DNA of 64,000 bases from Pyrus communis (Eukaryota; Streptophyta; Magnoliopsida; Rosales; Rosaceae): NCBI RefSeq assembly GCF_963583255.1, contig NC_084805.1:11524827-11588826 (forward strand), in the 5' to 3' direction. Below are positions 41,916 to 53,093 of this stretch, one piece after another. The translations under genes and the position numbers were made by a program. Under the pieces are notes generated by a model. The model ran no database searches and was not told where the DNA came from. It worked only from the letters and a program-made list of their open reading frames with translations. Position 1 is the stretch's first letter, and each line of letters begins with the position of its first letter.

Positions 41916-43933
41916 TGATGCGAGATTTATACGCGCACAAATTAAACCCTCGTTTGACAATTGTAGTAGAATGGATAAGTGAGGGATCGTTCTAGACCGG
42001 GGATTAGGAGGGATTGCTAATCTAATGAAAACTGACTCAAAGATGTAAAAATATACTTCAAAACACGTAAACAAAATCAAAAGACTCTTAACTAAACTTG
42101 TATGACTCAAAACAAACTTAAAAGACTCAAAACAACTCAAAACAATAAAAAAGACTCAATTTAGACTCTAGGACTTGACTTGGACGAAAATAGAATTGGT
42201 TTTGACTCAAAAACACTCAAACTCACAATTAGGACAGATTTGACACAACTAAATAAAGGGGATTAGGTTTTTGACGAATTTAAAAGAAAAACAAGTAACT
42301 AAAAGACTTAAGTAAACTTTGGACGAATTTGGGGATATGGATGGGTGATTAGCTAGCTAGAGGGTCCTTCTCCACACATGACACACTTGCATACAAATTG
42401 ATTTCCAGTTGCTTTTCGATAAACCATGAACCTCAACACCCTAGATTAACCGTGACATCACTAATTAACCCTCAGATTTTCCTTAAGTTATTGGATTGGA
42501 TGACATCATACGACAACCCAAAGCATTCTTCAAAAGTCCCCTACATGACATCATAATAGAGATACAATCAAAGATCATTACGTTCTATGAAAATCATAAG
42601 TATTGACAAAGCACTTGTAACTATGACATCATGATACTCATGCTAGGAATTTACTTAACATGATTGTGAAAACAACCTTAACTACTTGTGAATATAAGTT
42701 TGTAACGATTATGTGAAACTCCCTTATATTCTAGCCCCAAATTCATGCATGCAAACTAAGTGTGCACCCTTAATCAACAAACAAGAATAAGTTATCCATC
42801 AAACGGTTAAGTAAATTGCATTCACAATTTATGAAATCACAACTGGAATTAATCAATTCATATTGCAAATATAATCATGGTTTCAAAGTCTCCCCTAGCT
42901 AAAACAAGTTTAGCTCCTCATGTTTACAACAAAACAAAGAGAATATAAATTAAACATTGAAAACAAAGATTGAATACACCTAGAAACGCTCCAACAATCC
43001 AAGCTTGAATAGCCAAAACGTCCAAGGCTTCTCCTCTCTTCTTTCTCCTTCTTTGTTGCGGCACAATAGCATAAGGTCTAGGGATAATTGGTTTGGGGGA
43101 TGGAAGTGTGGAATGGAAAAATGGTGTTTGGATTATAAGGGGAGAGATGGGAAGCTCACGGCTAGGGAAGGGATAATGTGTTTGTAATGTGTTGTGTATG
43201 AAAATGAGATGCTAATTGAATGAATGAATGCAAGGGTATTTATAGGAGTAGTGGAGGGAACATATGGCTATGTCATTTGTAGGTGAAGTAGGTGGATGTT
43301 GTAGGTGAAGTAGGTGGATGTTGTAGGTGAAGTGGATGTTGTAGGTGAAGTAGGTGGATGTTGTAGGTGAAGTAGGTGGATGTTGTAGGTGAAGTAGGTG
43401 GATGATATGTTAAGTGATAAGTGATAAGTGATATGATATGTGGTTATGATATGATAAGTGGTTAAGTGATATGATATGTGGTGATGATAAGTGATAAGTG
43501 ATATGATATGTGGTTATGATATGATAAGTGGTTAAGTGATATGATATGTGGTGATGATAAGTGATAAGTGCATGTGGGTTAACTAATGAAGGAAATGCAT
43601 GTGCAATGACAATGTGTTAGAATGGATGTGTGTTATGCATGGCATGATTGGGATTAGGAAAGGTTTAAATGTCCTAAAACTAAAGAGAACAAGGTTCCAA
43701 CACTTTGGCTCCAATTAGGTCTTCAATTTCGTCCAACACTTTGGCTTCAAGCATAAGCTATCCGTCCTTAGCTCAAAAGTGCTCCAAAAGTCTCCAAAAT
43801 GCATCTTTTTGCTCCTTTAGCCCTTTGGACCTACAAACACACGAAAATAGCTTAAAGTACCAAAATAACTAAAGAAACATAACGTAAATGTACGAGAACA
43901 AGCCATTTAAGTCGCATAAATATGCTCCTATCA
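41916..43933 (-). repeat. E4 5' LTR
   Basis: 2018 bp, near-identical to 32044-34083 apart from one missing 22-bp unit; followed by the TSD CCTAT at 43934-43938. Confidence 0.95.
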
Positions 43934-43938
43934 CCTAT

Positions 43939-44121
43939 ACATGTGCTATCCATTTATTGCCGAAAACTGCTCCAAAATGCACCAAAATGCACTTTCTTAC
44001 TACTTTAACCCTTTGGACCTACAAACACATGAAAATAGCTTGAAATACTACATTAACTAAGAAATAACAACACAAATGCAGAAGAACAAGCTAACTAAGT
44101 CGCATAAATCTGCTCCTATCA
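43939..44121 (-). mobile_element. Outer Athila-like LTR, segment 3 of 3
   Basis: Continues the outer LTR after E4: the block with CCCTTTGGACCTACAAACAC and the end GTCGCATAAATCTGCTCCTATCA parallel the E4 LTR end (43800-43933) at lower identity. Its last base, 44121, is the outer limit of the nest in this window. Confidence 0.85.
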
Positions 44122-44280
44122 TACAGTGATTTATTATTTATTAATATTTACTGGACACAATTTCTAAGATTTGTGTCAAAAAAAGGAATTTATAATTATT
44201 AACTCATTTGTATATCTAAAGACTGATTAACTTTTGTGTACAGACCAATGACCCTAAGGGCACAATTGTTGGTTACGTGT

Positions 44281-44934
44281 CACTGCAAGAAGGACTTAAT
44301 ACAGTAAAAGAAAAAAAAAACGCTTAAGATAATGTCAAAAACCATATCACCAAGTATCAAAACAAACCTGCTAACAATCTAAAAAGCAGTTCAAAAAGAT
44401 ACGAATCTAACAAACATTCATTGCATATGGAAATGATCCATTGTAAATCTAAAACACGCCACTTAGTACTACGGTGTAGTGGTATTCTTATTTACTTGTA
44501 AGTGATAGATCTAAGGTTCGATTGTTGCCAAAAACGATTTTGAACAATAGTATTGCTAACATATTTTGAGGCTATAACACTGCATGATAATAAACAGCTC
44601 CATACTATTATTTACCACAATTTTATAAATTTAATTTTTTGGTTTGCTAGAGGTCAATACAAACGAAAAAACACATAAAGTGTTGATGACAAACAATTTT
44701 TATAGACACAAAAAGTTTTTTGTGCCCATCTTCTGTAAAAAAGTTGTCATCTGACCCCACTCAGCATGGTTTCCGTGCCCATTACTGTTTTATGTCTGCT
44801 TTTTTTAAAATTGGGCACAAAAGATGGTGCCTTCTATAGAATGGGAATTGTTTAAGCTTTTTGGTGGTCAAACTGACACAAAATTCTCAATTGTGCCCTT
44901 TATTTTGTACCCAAAGCTCATTTTTCTTGTAGTA
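44281..44934. mobile_element. Short non-autonomous CACTA-like element
   Basis: Left end CACTGCAAGAA, right end TTCTTGTAGTA, inverted and close to the CACTACAAGAA terminus of plant CACTA elements. Inside are inverted GACACAAAAAGTTTTTTGTG and GGGCACAA-type subterminal motifs, usual for such elements. No transposase. No 3-bp TSD could be shown (TGT against AAA), so the exact ends are uncertain. 44122-44280, between the outer LTR and this element, is AT-rich with no gene. Confidence 0.5.
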
Positions 44935-45606
44935 AAATATCTGATTGGAAGTCACGATCCATATACTATTAATTACACCAGATTCTAAACGGATTCTGAA
45001 TTCGATCCTGGTCAATTTCGATCCATTCACAGATTTAGTTGGATGTCTTTCCCATTATTGAAATATGTAAGTTCCAATATCTCATTTTCTTTTACGAAAA
45101 GGGAGGGAGATAATTGTTTAAAAAAAAAAACGTCATTTCTCATAATTTGATAAAATGAACATAAATACTTTAATCTTGTAAACACCTCCTTATTCATACT
45201 ATGATGGCACGACTCGACTACTTTAGTAAAAACAATAGAGATTTCATAGCTTTTCTTTTAAGCATATATGGTTTTGTTCATTAACATAGCAGAGGTTGCA
45301 ATCCATAGTCTGATGGATAATCTCTAATTGGATCAAATAAACTATGAACAGAAACTTCTAAAATGGCAGACGAAAACAAAATGAATGGCTCATTAGATCT
45401 GCATATGTGAATCTCTTCGAAGGATCCTTATAGAGCAATCATAATTTTGCTGTCAATTTCAAAAACAGGAGGAAAATACTGGGGCAAGTTCAACAAGTAG
45501 TGGGTAGCATTACTCTATCTTGGTGGCATACTTTTGTCCATCTATCTATTCCTAACTCTCAGCCTTGATGCTTAACTTTCGAAGTTCTCAAATGGAAGGT
45601 GCCACA
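44935..45606. other. Intergenic DNA, no gene seen
   Basis: AT-rich sequence with short A-tracts and no ORF or repeat I can name. The last part may belong to the RNase H-bearing element starting at 45607, but I cannot read it. Confidence 0.5.
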
Positions 45607-45750
45607 TGGGGATACTTGAAGATGAACGTTGATGGCGCTTGGGACACGCTTTTGAAAGTTGGAAGGGCTGAAGTGGTTCCCCTGAGATGCAAATAATAGT
45701 TTTGTGGTAGGTTGTTCTAAATATTTTGAGTAGGCTTTCAACCCTCTTCA
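45607..45750 (+). pseudogene. RNase H-like pseudogene, 5' part
   Basis: The frame starting at 45607 reads WGYLKMNVDGAWD, the first strand of plant RNase H-like domains with the catalytic Asp. After a frameshift the next frame gives DANNSFVVGCSKYFE, a stop, and AFNPL, reaching the Copia2 insertion point. The second half is at 54888-55265. Such domains end plant LINEs and also occur as host RVT_3-type genes; which one cannot be told. CTTCA (45746-45750) is the Copia2 TSD. Confidence 0.7.
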
Positions 45751-46221
45751 TGAAGGAAAAACTTTGACTATGTAAAGATTATTTGAGCAACGCATGCATA
45801 TATTAACAATTAAAGAAAGCATGAACTCAAAACAAATCTAAATCCCATGAAATTAAAAGCCTGTTAGATGGTGAACCATGACTCTTCTCATAAAAGAAAG
45901 AAGAAAGAAGAAAGATTGAGCTTTCATACCCTTGAAGCTCATCCTTGTTTTCACAATGTTATCGCCCATGTGTGGGCCTTTAATCTTCTTTATATGCTCT
46001 ATGGATTTGGCTCCTTGAATCCTTGGATCTTCCTTAGCTCATTGTATACTTCCTTGCTCATTTTGGTCTTGTGAACGGATTCTCCAAGAACCAAAGAGAT
46101 GGTGCCTCTAACTCTCCATACCAAGGATATGAGGTGAAGACAAGATGGATGAAGTAGGAGAAGTTTGATTTTAGTAAACTTTTCCTAGATGGCCGGCTGT
46201 GTATAGATGAAAGGGAGAGCG
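45751..46221 (-). repeat. Copia2 3' LTR, part 1
   Basis: Starts TGAAGGAAAAACTTTGAC, matching 51039 onward and 53094 onward of the partner LTR in reverse Copia1 orientation. Interrupted at 46221. Confidence 0.85.
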
Positions 46222-47968
46222 TGTTATTGGTGCAATATTAGAAAATATGAAAATAACAATATAAATTATAATAAGAATAATCATAAAAATCACAAACCAA
46301 ATATACTACAGCAATATGTGTATATAAAATCAATGTAAACAACAGAGGAAGTAAGAAATACTAACAAACTTGGAGATTGAGGCTTACATAATGCAATGTC
46401 CTAAAGACAGAAGTTCACCCCTAAGTCTTGGGGATCAAACTCTATTGCTAACAAGCAATGGCTATGAACTTACATATAACTCAAAGCCTTGTTTTGTGAA
46501 GTGATGTAACTCTATATCTCAACAACAAAACATATAGAACCTTTGCAAAAGGCACGACAACTCTTAATAAAACTATGTATCACTTGAATGAAGCCTTTCA
46601 CACAAATTTCAACAATAACTACCTATTAGCACACTCATTTAGGCAAGTGAGATTTTATTTTTTATCCAATTATTGAATTTATAATATTATACTATTATAA
46701 ATATATAATTTCCAACAATCCCCCACATGAATAAAAAATTAGGAAGAATTTGAAAGTATAGGCGGATAAGAGATGCAGCGATAAATGTGTCTTTTGGACT
46801 TGAACCAACCCTAGTGAATACTTATTGGGTTTACTTGGTGACTCGATGGATGTGGAAGATCTTGAATTGTTCACCGCAATAGTAAACTGAGACAATAAGC
46901 AACTCACATCACTAATCTTAATATATTAAGGTTCATACGGTTGTGTTCATTTTGGTCCTGAACAAATTCTAGATTCATAGAGCTTTAGAGAATTTAGCAA
47001 TCCCATACTCATAGAATCAACCCACTTCTACTCTTACATTGGTGACCATTGATTAAGAATATTTTGCTCTATCCCTATTACTTCTGCAAAACAACACACC
47101 TCTCCTGATCCATCTCTTGTCCACCTGTACTCTCAAATTCTTTCTGATTTTTCTTTTGTGTGCGGGATTGTTGAAAATTTATATTATAATATTTTTTAGA
47201 TATTATAATATTTAATTTCAAATATTTAGATGAAAAATTATTGTAACCATTGGTTGATTCAATAGGTTATGCATCTTTTCCAAATGGAAAGGGGCCGTTG
47301 TACATTTACTATTAGTCAAAATGATGTATGCTTATAGATGAAAAGTTACATCTCTTTAACAAGAAGTACTTGGGTTCTATATAAACTCATGAAACCATTA
47401 TCATTAAGTAGAGAAAAATTAGAGTTAATTCTTACTCTTGAGAAATAGAGGTTTCCACTATGTCACTCTTATTCTTCATCTGTCAAATTCCAAGCTGTGT
47501 CTTGAGATTATGGAATATATAAAGTTCGCTAGAGTCCAAAGATTGAAGTGTTTCGACTTTGGATTGTAGATTGTTGAATCATGGGAGATGAACACCTATC
47601 GAACTACAAGTACAAGAGTAGGGGTGAAATTCTGTCTTTAGGACATTGTATTTATGCAAGCCTCAATCTCCAAGTTTGTCAGTTTTTCTAACTTTCTCTC
47701 TATCTGTTTATATTAATCTTGTACTTGTAGGGGGTGAAATTATGTCTTTAGGACATTGCATTTATTGTTGTGATTTTCTTTAGGGAGTTGTTATTAGCAC
47801 TCTAAAAATCTCATTCTACACTCCTCAAAAGTGTATTTTTCTTTCTAATTATAAAAAGTTTGGAGTGCAAAATGAGATTTTGGAGTGCTAATAACAATTC
47901 CCTTTCTTTATGATTATTATTATTATTAGAATTCTTGTGTTATTTTCATATTTTCTAATATTGATTCA
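46222..47968. mobile_element. Two LTRs of one family in inverted orientation
   Basis: 46222-46717 is an LTR on the minus strand (TGTTGGAAATTATA...CCAATAACA) and 47169-47968 one on the plus strand (TGTTGAAAATTTATA...TTGATTCA). Both have their polypurine tracts (ATGTGGGGGAT on minus, GTGTGCGGGAT on plus) facing a ~450-bp centre. The outer ~60 bp and a ~110-bp block around GTCTTTAGGACATTG match as inverted repeats; the U3 parts differ. No coding domain in the centre. No TSD was found at the outer ends. Confidence 0.65.
47783..47902. mobile_element. hAT-type MITE, 120 bp
   Basis: Terminal inverted repeats GGGAGTTGTTATTAGCACTC and GAGTGCTAATAACAATTCCC, about 45 bp imperfectly paired, with a perfect 8-bp TSD TTTCTTTA (47775-47782, 47903-47910). 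The 8-bp TSD points to hAT. It interrupts the plus-oriented LTR at 47169-47968. Confidence 0.88.
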
Positions 47969-48711
47969 ACCTCCAAATTTCTTTCTCAAAACAAATGTAA
48001 TGAAATCTTTGGCTATACTTCTCTTTTATACCCACTCAAACTTGAGTGACATAATTGAAATTATGACATCATGCCTTGCATCCTTGGCCTTCCATTATTA
48101 GTGGGTTAATTGCCCATTTTATTTAAGTTGTCATACAACTTAGGTTTAATGGGCCTTGCGGACCAAATCCCATTGGGCCTTAGAAAATGCGAAACTAAGT
48201 TAAAGCAAATACAAACTTATTCTAATGATTAATCAACAATTTGATTAATCTTGACTATGATCAGTTAAACTATTTAATTAATCTTATCCATTTCGTTTAT
48301 ATTTCTTTTTACTCATCCTTATAGGACGTATGATCCATTAGTTTCAATTAGTGAATAGTGGGCAATTGTAACTCCTACTAATCAATTGTAAATTGAAAGT
48401 TACTTCCAATTCTCCCAATGATGAAGGTTAGTGATTGCTAATCTTCAGGGTTTCTACAAACCATGATTGACACCTAGCAATGCATCATGGTTACACGACT
48501 AAGTAGAAGTGGTTGGAGAACCTATTCATTTACAACTACAAAGCAATATAGTCTCTAAATCAGTACTCTTAATCACATTGTTTGGTAGATATTTTATTTC
48601 ATGTCTACTATCTAATGTGATACTTTTCTATATGATTCCACTGAATATGGTTTGGAACATTCTTCCTAAGTCATATTCAAATGTTTTGGCTAAAATGTTT
48701 GGCTCTCTCAA
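47969..48711 (-). repeat. Copia2 3' LTR, part 2 (truncated)
   Basis: Colinear with about 53500-54250 of the partner LTR. Ends at CTCAAATGG, lacking the last ~530 bp of the LTR, and runs into leader sequence (ACTATATAG). Confidence 0.8.
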
Positions 48712-49546
48712 ATGGACTATATAGTTATCTTAGGCCTTAGGATGATTTTTAACCTGTTGTTTTTATCCAACACGAGCCTTGTTTTAGACCTTGATGACGA
48801 CAATTGAATTTAATTACACTTTTAATCCAATTAAACCATTATGTCCTATTGGGAATTGGACTCAACTATTTCAATTTGCATGCAAACATACTAAAAGGAA
48901 TACATAAAATAACTAGTAGGGCTTATGCCCTTTTATATCACATTTGGCCTCATCAAATTACATTGAAACCTAATTAATATACACATCTCATTCATTCATA
49001 ATGAAAAACTGCCAACCACATAGCTCAATTATCATAGGCCTTTGATTCATAATCACCCTTTTCATAATTAAGCGTATTAACTAATTTAAAAATCAACTTA
49101 AAAAATTGGTTTTTGGGTCTATAGAATTGATTTGAATGGAGCTAAATGAAATGAAAATTCAATTCTCATTAAAGAGATGAAACTATTTTGTGCTCTAACT
49201 AATTTGGGCCTTAATGCAATAACCACAAAATTTGGGTTATTATGCAAAATACAAAATTTTGGGGTCACTTTTGTAAACAAGTGTTCACAACTTCATGTTA
49301 TTACAACTAGAATCCAAAAATTTCAACAATCACATAAACTTCATTAAAGGAGCAAAACAATTTGTCCTTCAATGAATTTGGTCCTTTATGTAAGAATATA
49401 AAATTTTGGATCAAAGTGCAAATGCAAAAAAAGTATCAAAACCTTATGTAATTGCAAGAAAGCCTCAAAACCCCACTTGCATAGGGTGGCCAATTTTGGT
49501 AGTGTAAAGTGGAGAGTTAGCTTTTAGTGAAAATTGAAAACTTAAA

Positions 49547-50485
49547 GAGGGCGTTTGTTTGCCGTCACTAACTCTCATAGAACTAGATTGGACTAACTAT
49601 TAGTCTAGTCTTGTCTTCGTTGTTATATGGGACTAATGTTGATGAGATTAGCTGGGATTAGCCTTGACTAAGGACATCGCTAGAGGTTCTTAGCAAGAGT
49701 CCCCAAAATCCATGGAACTAGCTAAGACCCTTCTCTGCTTTGTTTCACGAGATGACAGCCACATTGTTCCCTCTCTTCCTCTCTTACACCACTAGATGGC
49801 CACCACTCTCTCCCTCCTCGCTCCGAACCCACAATCACAAGACCTCAGTTTCACCCATCCTTATGCACATCTCGAATTTATCGTCAAGCTCGTTGTTGAG
49901 AAGCAACACTTCTCTGCTCAATTCCTTGGCTGCATTGACTCCTAATCTCTCTATCCCAAAACCATTTTCAAACACAGATCGAACATACTTGCAACGCTTT
50001 GCCAAGTAGGTTTTGGACTCGACCTCTCCTACTTTGATTATTTGTGGGTGTTTTGGTCCTTCCCTCATAACTCCACCAATTTGCTCCTCAATCAGCTGCC
50101 GCCATGTTTCTACTCGACTGCTTCAACGGGTTGTGGCAGAAAGAAGCCAAGATTCTATTTCTAGGTTGGGGATTGGGTTGCTTTGGACAGAGAAAAAAAG
50201 AGGGGAGGGAGAGAATAGAAGAATGGAGAACAAATTTGTTATAAAAAAAAAAATAAAAAAAAAAACGGAGACCAAGTATAATAATAATATAGATTAAATA
50301 ATATAAAATTAATATATATAGATTAAAAAAATATAATATTAAGGTTTGTTAATTATCCTGCTTTTTAATTCGACACGGCACCAAATGCTTTACTAAATCA
50401 ATCTAGCTTAGTTTATTCTAAGTGAGTCCAACTTAGTCCCTGAAGTTAGTTCAGTCCGAGAACATTTGGTGCAACAAACGCATCC
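49547..50485. mobile_element. TIR DNA element, ~940 bp, with unknown cargo
   Basis: Left end GAGGGCGTTTGTTTGC, right end GCAACAAACGCATCC, inverted; subterminal GGACTAA/TTAGTCC-type motifs on both sides are common in plant hAT or PIF/Harbinger MITEs. The middle (about 49740-50230) has GC-richer DNA with open frames on both strands (for example minus 49835-50068, ESKTYLAKRCKYVRSVFENG), possibly a captured exon, not recognised. Flanking AAA on both sides is too weak to call a TSD. Confidence 0.6.
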
Positions 50486-51023
50486 AAAGTGTGAAGAACA
50501 AGCTTTGATGTGTGCAAAGTACAAAAGTACATCACATAAAACAAGACAAATAAAGCATTAAAAAAATAATTAAAAAAAAAACAACAACAACAACAACAAC
50601 TTAAAACTTTGAATCAAAACACCAAACTTTTTGTTCTTGTTATAAACATGAATAACAAATAAGAACAATGAAGAACATCCATAAAAACTCATAAGAGCAC
50701 TATGAATATTTTCACTCAGTAAAACTCAAAGTTACATTACTCAAGAAGGGATTAACATACCAGGGTACTTAGGGGTTCTTAATGTCACTTTTAAACTCAT
50801 TTAACAAGACAAACATGAACCCAAAAATCTCCCAAGTGCCCATGTCCCAATTTTTAGCTCTAAAATTCATGCTTATTTGAACTCCATCTACAACTCTTGA
50901 GACAACAAACTTTCATGCAAAATTTACATTCAAAGAGGTAAGAATAAAACTTGCTACTATTAAAACATTCAAATTGCACACTATGAAACACAACCCAAAA
51001 GTACTCACAATACATTAAACCAA

Positions 51024-51038
51024 GGCTCTAATACTACT
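51024..51038 (-). promoter_or_regulatory. Decayed Copia2 primer binding site
   Basis: The plus strand reads GGCTCTAATACTACT where Copia1 has, in reverse, GGCTCTGATACCACT. Immediately followed by LTR sequence (AGAAGGAAAAAC). Confidence 0.75.
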
Positions 51039-51092
51039 AGAAGGAAAAACTTTGACTATGTACGGATTATTTGAGCAGCACATGTATATATT
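51039..51092 (-). repeat. Copia2 5' LTR, part 1
   Basis: 54 bp of LTR, matching 45751-45807, before the solo LTR insertion. Ends ATATT, the solo LTR target site. Confidence 0.8.
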
Positions 51093-52510
51093 TGTTGGAG
51101 TATGCCTGAAAAGCAATTGACGTGGCAACACGTAATTGGTTATTCGTGGCAACCAAATGTTGAGTCATCGATAACAAAGGGCAAGTGAGAACATTCGTCA
51201 CTCGAGCGCGTGACCTAATACTAATAGCAGTGTTATAAAAATCGGCCTATAGGCTACGCCTAGGCACTAGGCAGTGAAGGCTTGCCGCAATTTAGGGCAA
51301 ATCGTTTCAAAAAATCGGTTTGGAGCTAGGCGGCGCATAGGCAGGCTAGGCAACTCCTAGGCAGATTAAGAAGGTTTGTTATTGATTAGGATGAGTCCAA
51401 GGAATAACTTAAGTAGTAAGGACGTGATTACAAAGATGTTTCAATCCTGAGACACATATCCGACGGATCTGAAGCTCTAAATTATGTTCCCTAGTCATAA
51501 GTTGATCAAAAGAACTATCGAACATTTGCAAAGGCCAATTTATGTCGTATTCAATAATATGTATAAGATTAAGCATGTAGTGATATGGAATGACATAAAG
51601 GTAGTCGTCTATGAGATCGAGTTCACTTAACATTGGTCAACTATATAAATGTACAAATGGAAGATTACCTACTTGTCAATCATACCACACTTCTAAGTTA
51701 TGGATACAACTAGTTCTTAGACCTGAGGCATTATTGGTTATCTCATGTTGATGAATGTGATCTTTTGTCTCGCCTTGAAGCTTTGAAACAATAGCGGAGC
51801 TTTATAGTGTAAGGTGTGGGATCATATGCATCGATATGGAGATACGTGAATTCACAACAAGGAATATGTCACCTTCTAGGTAATCATGAAAGTTGATATT
51901 CCAGGAGTCCCTTGACGATCTATCTCCAAAAGTCTTTGGCTAAAGCAACATAAAGAAGATACATAGAGTTTGAAAAATGTTCCATGCTCTAAAGTATATG
52001 ATCAAAATATAGTAGACAGAGGAACCGAATTGCATTGTTACCATAACTAAGGTTCTAAATATGTGTTGTACATATTCAAACATATTTTGACAAATCCGGT
52101 TAGCCGAAAGACATTGCTAGATGTTACTATTCATTTTATGGATACTCCTACAAGTTTGAATTAGAATTGTTTCTAATAAAGTAAAACTAGATTTTGATTA
52201 ATCAAATTATCCACTACTGGCTTTAGTCGGAATCTACAAAGTCACACACAATAGAATGATATCGCAGGGTAAAATTGGTGAAGGTTGAATTTAGTATAAA
52301 TGGTTTATATTAAATGTTTTATTTTGATTAATTGGTTTAGGCCTTCTATTTATTGCTGGTTAATGAGCTAAAATAAAATAAAGAAGCTTATTCTGATATA
52401 AAATACCAAAATAAATAAATAAATAAAATAAGAAGCGAACCGGGCCAAAGGCTTGCTACACATGTGTGATAAAAGAGGATTACATTGTAATCCTACTAGC
52501 CTATAGAATT

Positions 52511-52606
<96 letters not shown>

Positions 52607-53088
52607 TAAAGGGTCTTTAGATCTTGTATGTGGATTTTACATATTATGAAATCAAAATTTTGAGAGAAGGAAATTATATTATCCAATTTAGAGAAATTGA
52701 AAAACAAAACACCTCACAACCATACAGTTGCTGCCACACCTATTGGAGGAGAAGGACCTAGCAGTTCGTCATCTTCTTGCGTCACCAACTAGAGATTCAT
52801 TCGTGTGAATACTAGTAGGGGGCTAACACTTGGGAGCCTCAACAAGAGATTCTTCATATGAAATCTTAATGTTGGAATTCTAAACTTATGTTAAGTTTAT
52901 GCATGTGTTCTTAAAATTGTTTTACATGAACACTAGCCCGTCAATTAACTTAGATCACGTATATTAATTTGATAAGATTAAACGGAATCCAAAGATCAGC
53001 TAACTATGCATGTAAATTGAATAAAATATGCTTACGTTACCATACCACGCTTCCGCACATATGTACTAAAGTCGTTCATAACCCAACA
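51093..53088. mobile_element. Solo LTR of another retrotransposon
   Basis: 1996 bp with TGTTGGAG...CCCAACA ends and flanks ATATT/AGATT (5-bp TSD with one change). The uninterrupted site survives at 45803-45816 in the partner LTR (ATATTAACAATT), which proves the insertion. No internal region, so it is a solo LTR. It holds a (CT)n(TA)n microsatellite and, at 51232-51365, a GC-rich segment rich in CCTAGGCA/GCCTAGG motifs that is probably a small inserted element. Confidence 0.85.
52513..52602. repeat. Microsatellite (CT)n followed by (TA)n
   Basis: About 55 bp of CT with one interruption, then about 34 bp of TA, inside the solo LTR. Confidence 0.97.
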
Positions 53089-53093
53089 AGATT

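Larger units (their letters stand above)
32044..43933 (-). mobile_element. E4: Athila-like non-autonomous element, youngest in the nest
   Basis: LTRs 32044-34083 and 41916-43933, perfect TSD CCTAT, intact tRNA-Asp PBS (41893-41910). Minus-strand order: 5' LTR, PBS, Gag-like frame (40403-41737), antisense cargo gene (39678-40319), tail B (36578-38459), a shortened internal LTR (36230-36577), tail A (34084-36229), polypurine tract, 3' LTR. The twin LTRs differ by one 22-bp repeat unit and very few substitutions (one noticed near 32160). No enzymatic domain is present. Confidence 0.95.
48712..51038 (-). other. Copia2 leader, no coding region
   Basis: Reverse-oriented equivalent of Copia1 3798-5039 and 15348-15420 (for example TCCAACACGAGCC and GGGCTTATGCCC near 48760-48930). 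A DNA element interrupts it at 49547-50485, and it reaches a decayed PBS at 51024-51038. No Gag or Pol is left. Confidence 0.75.
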
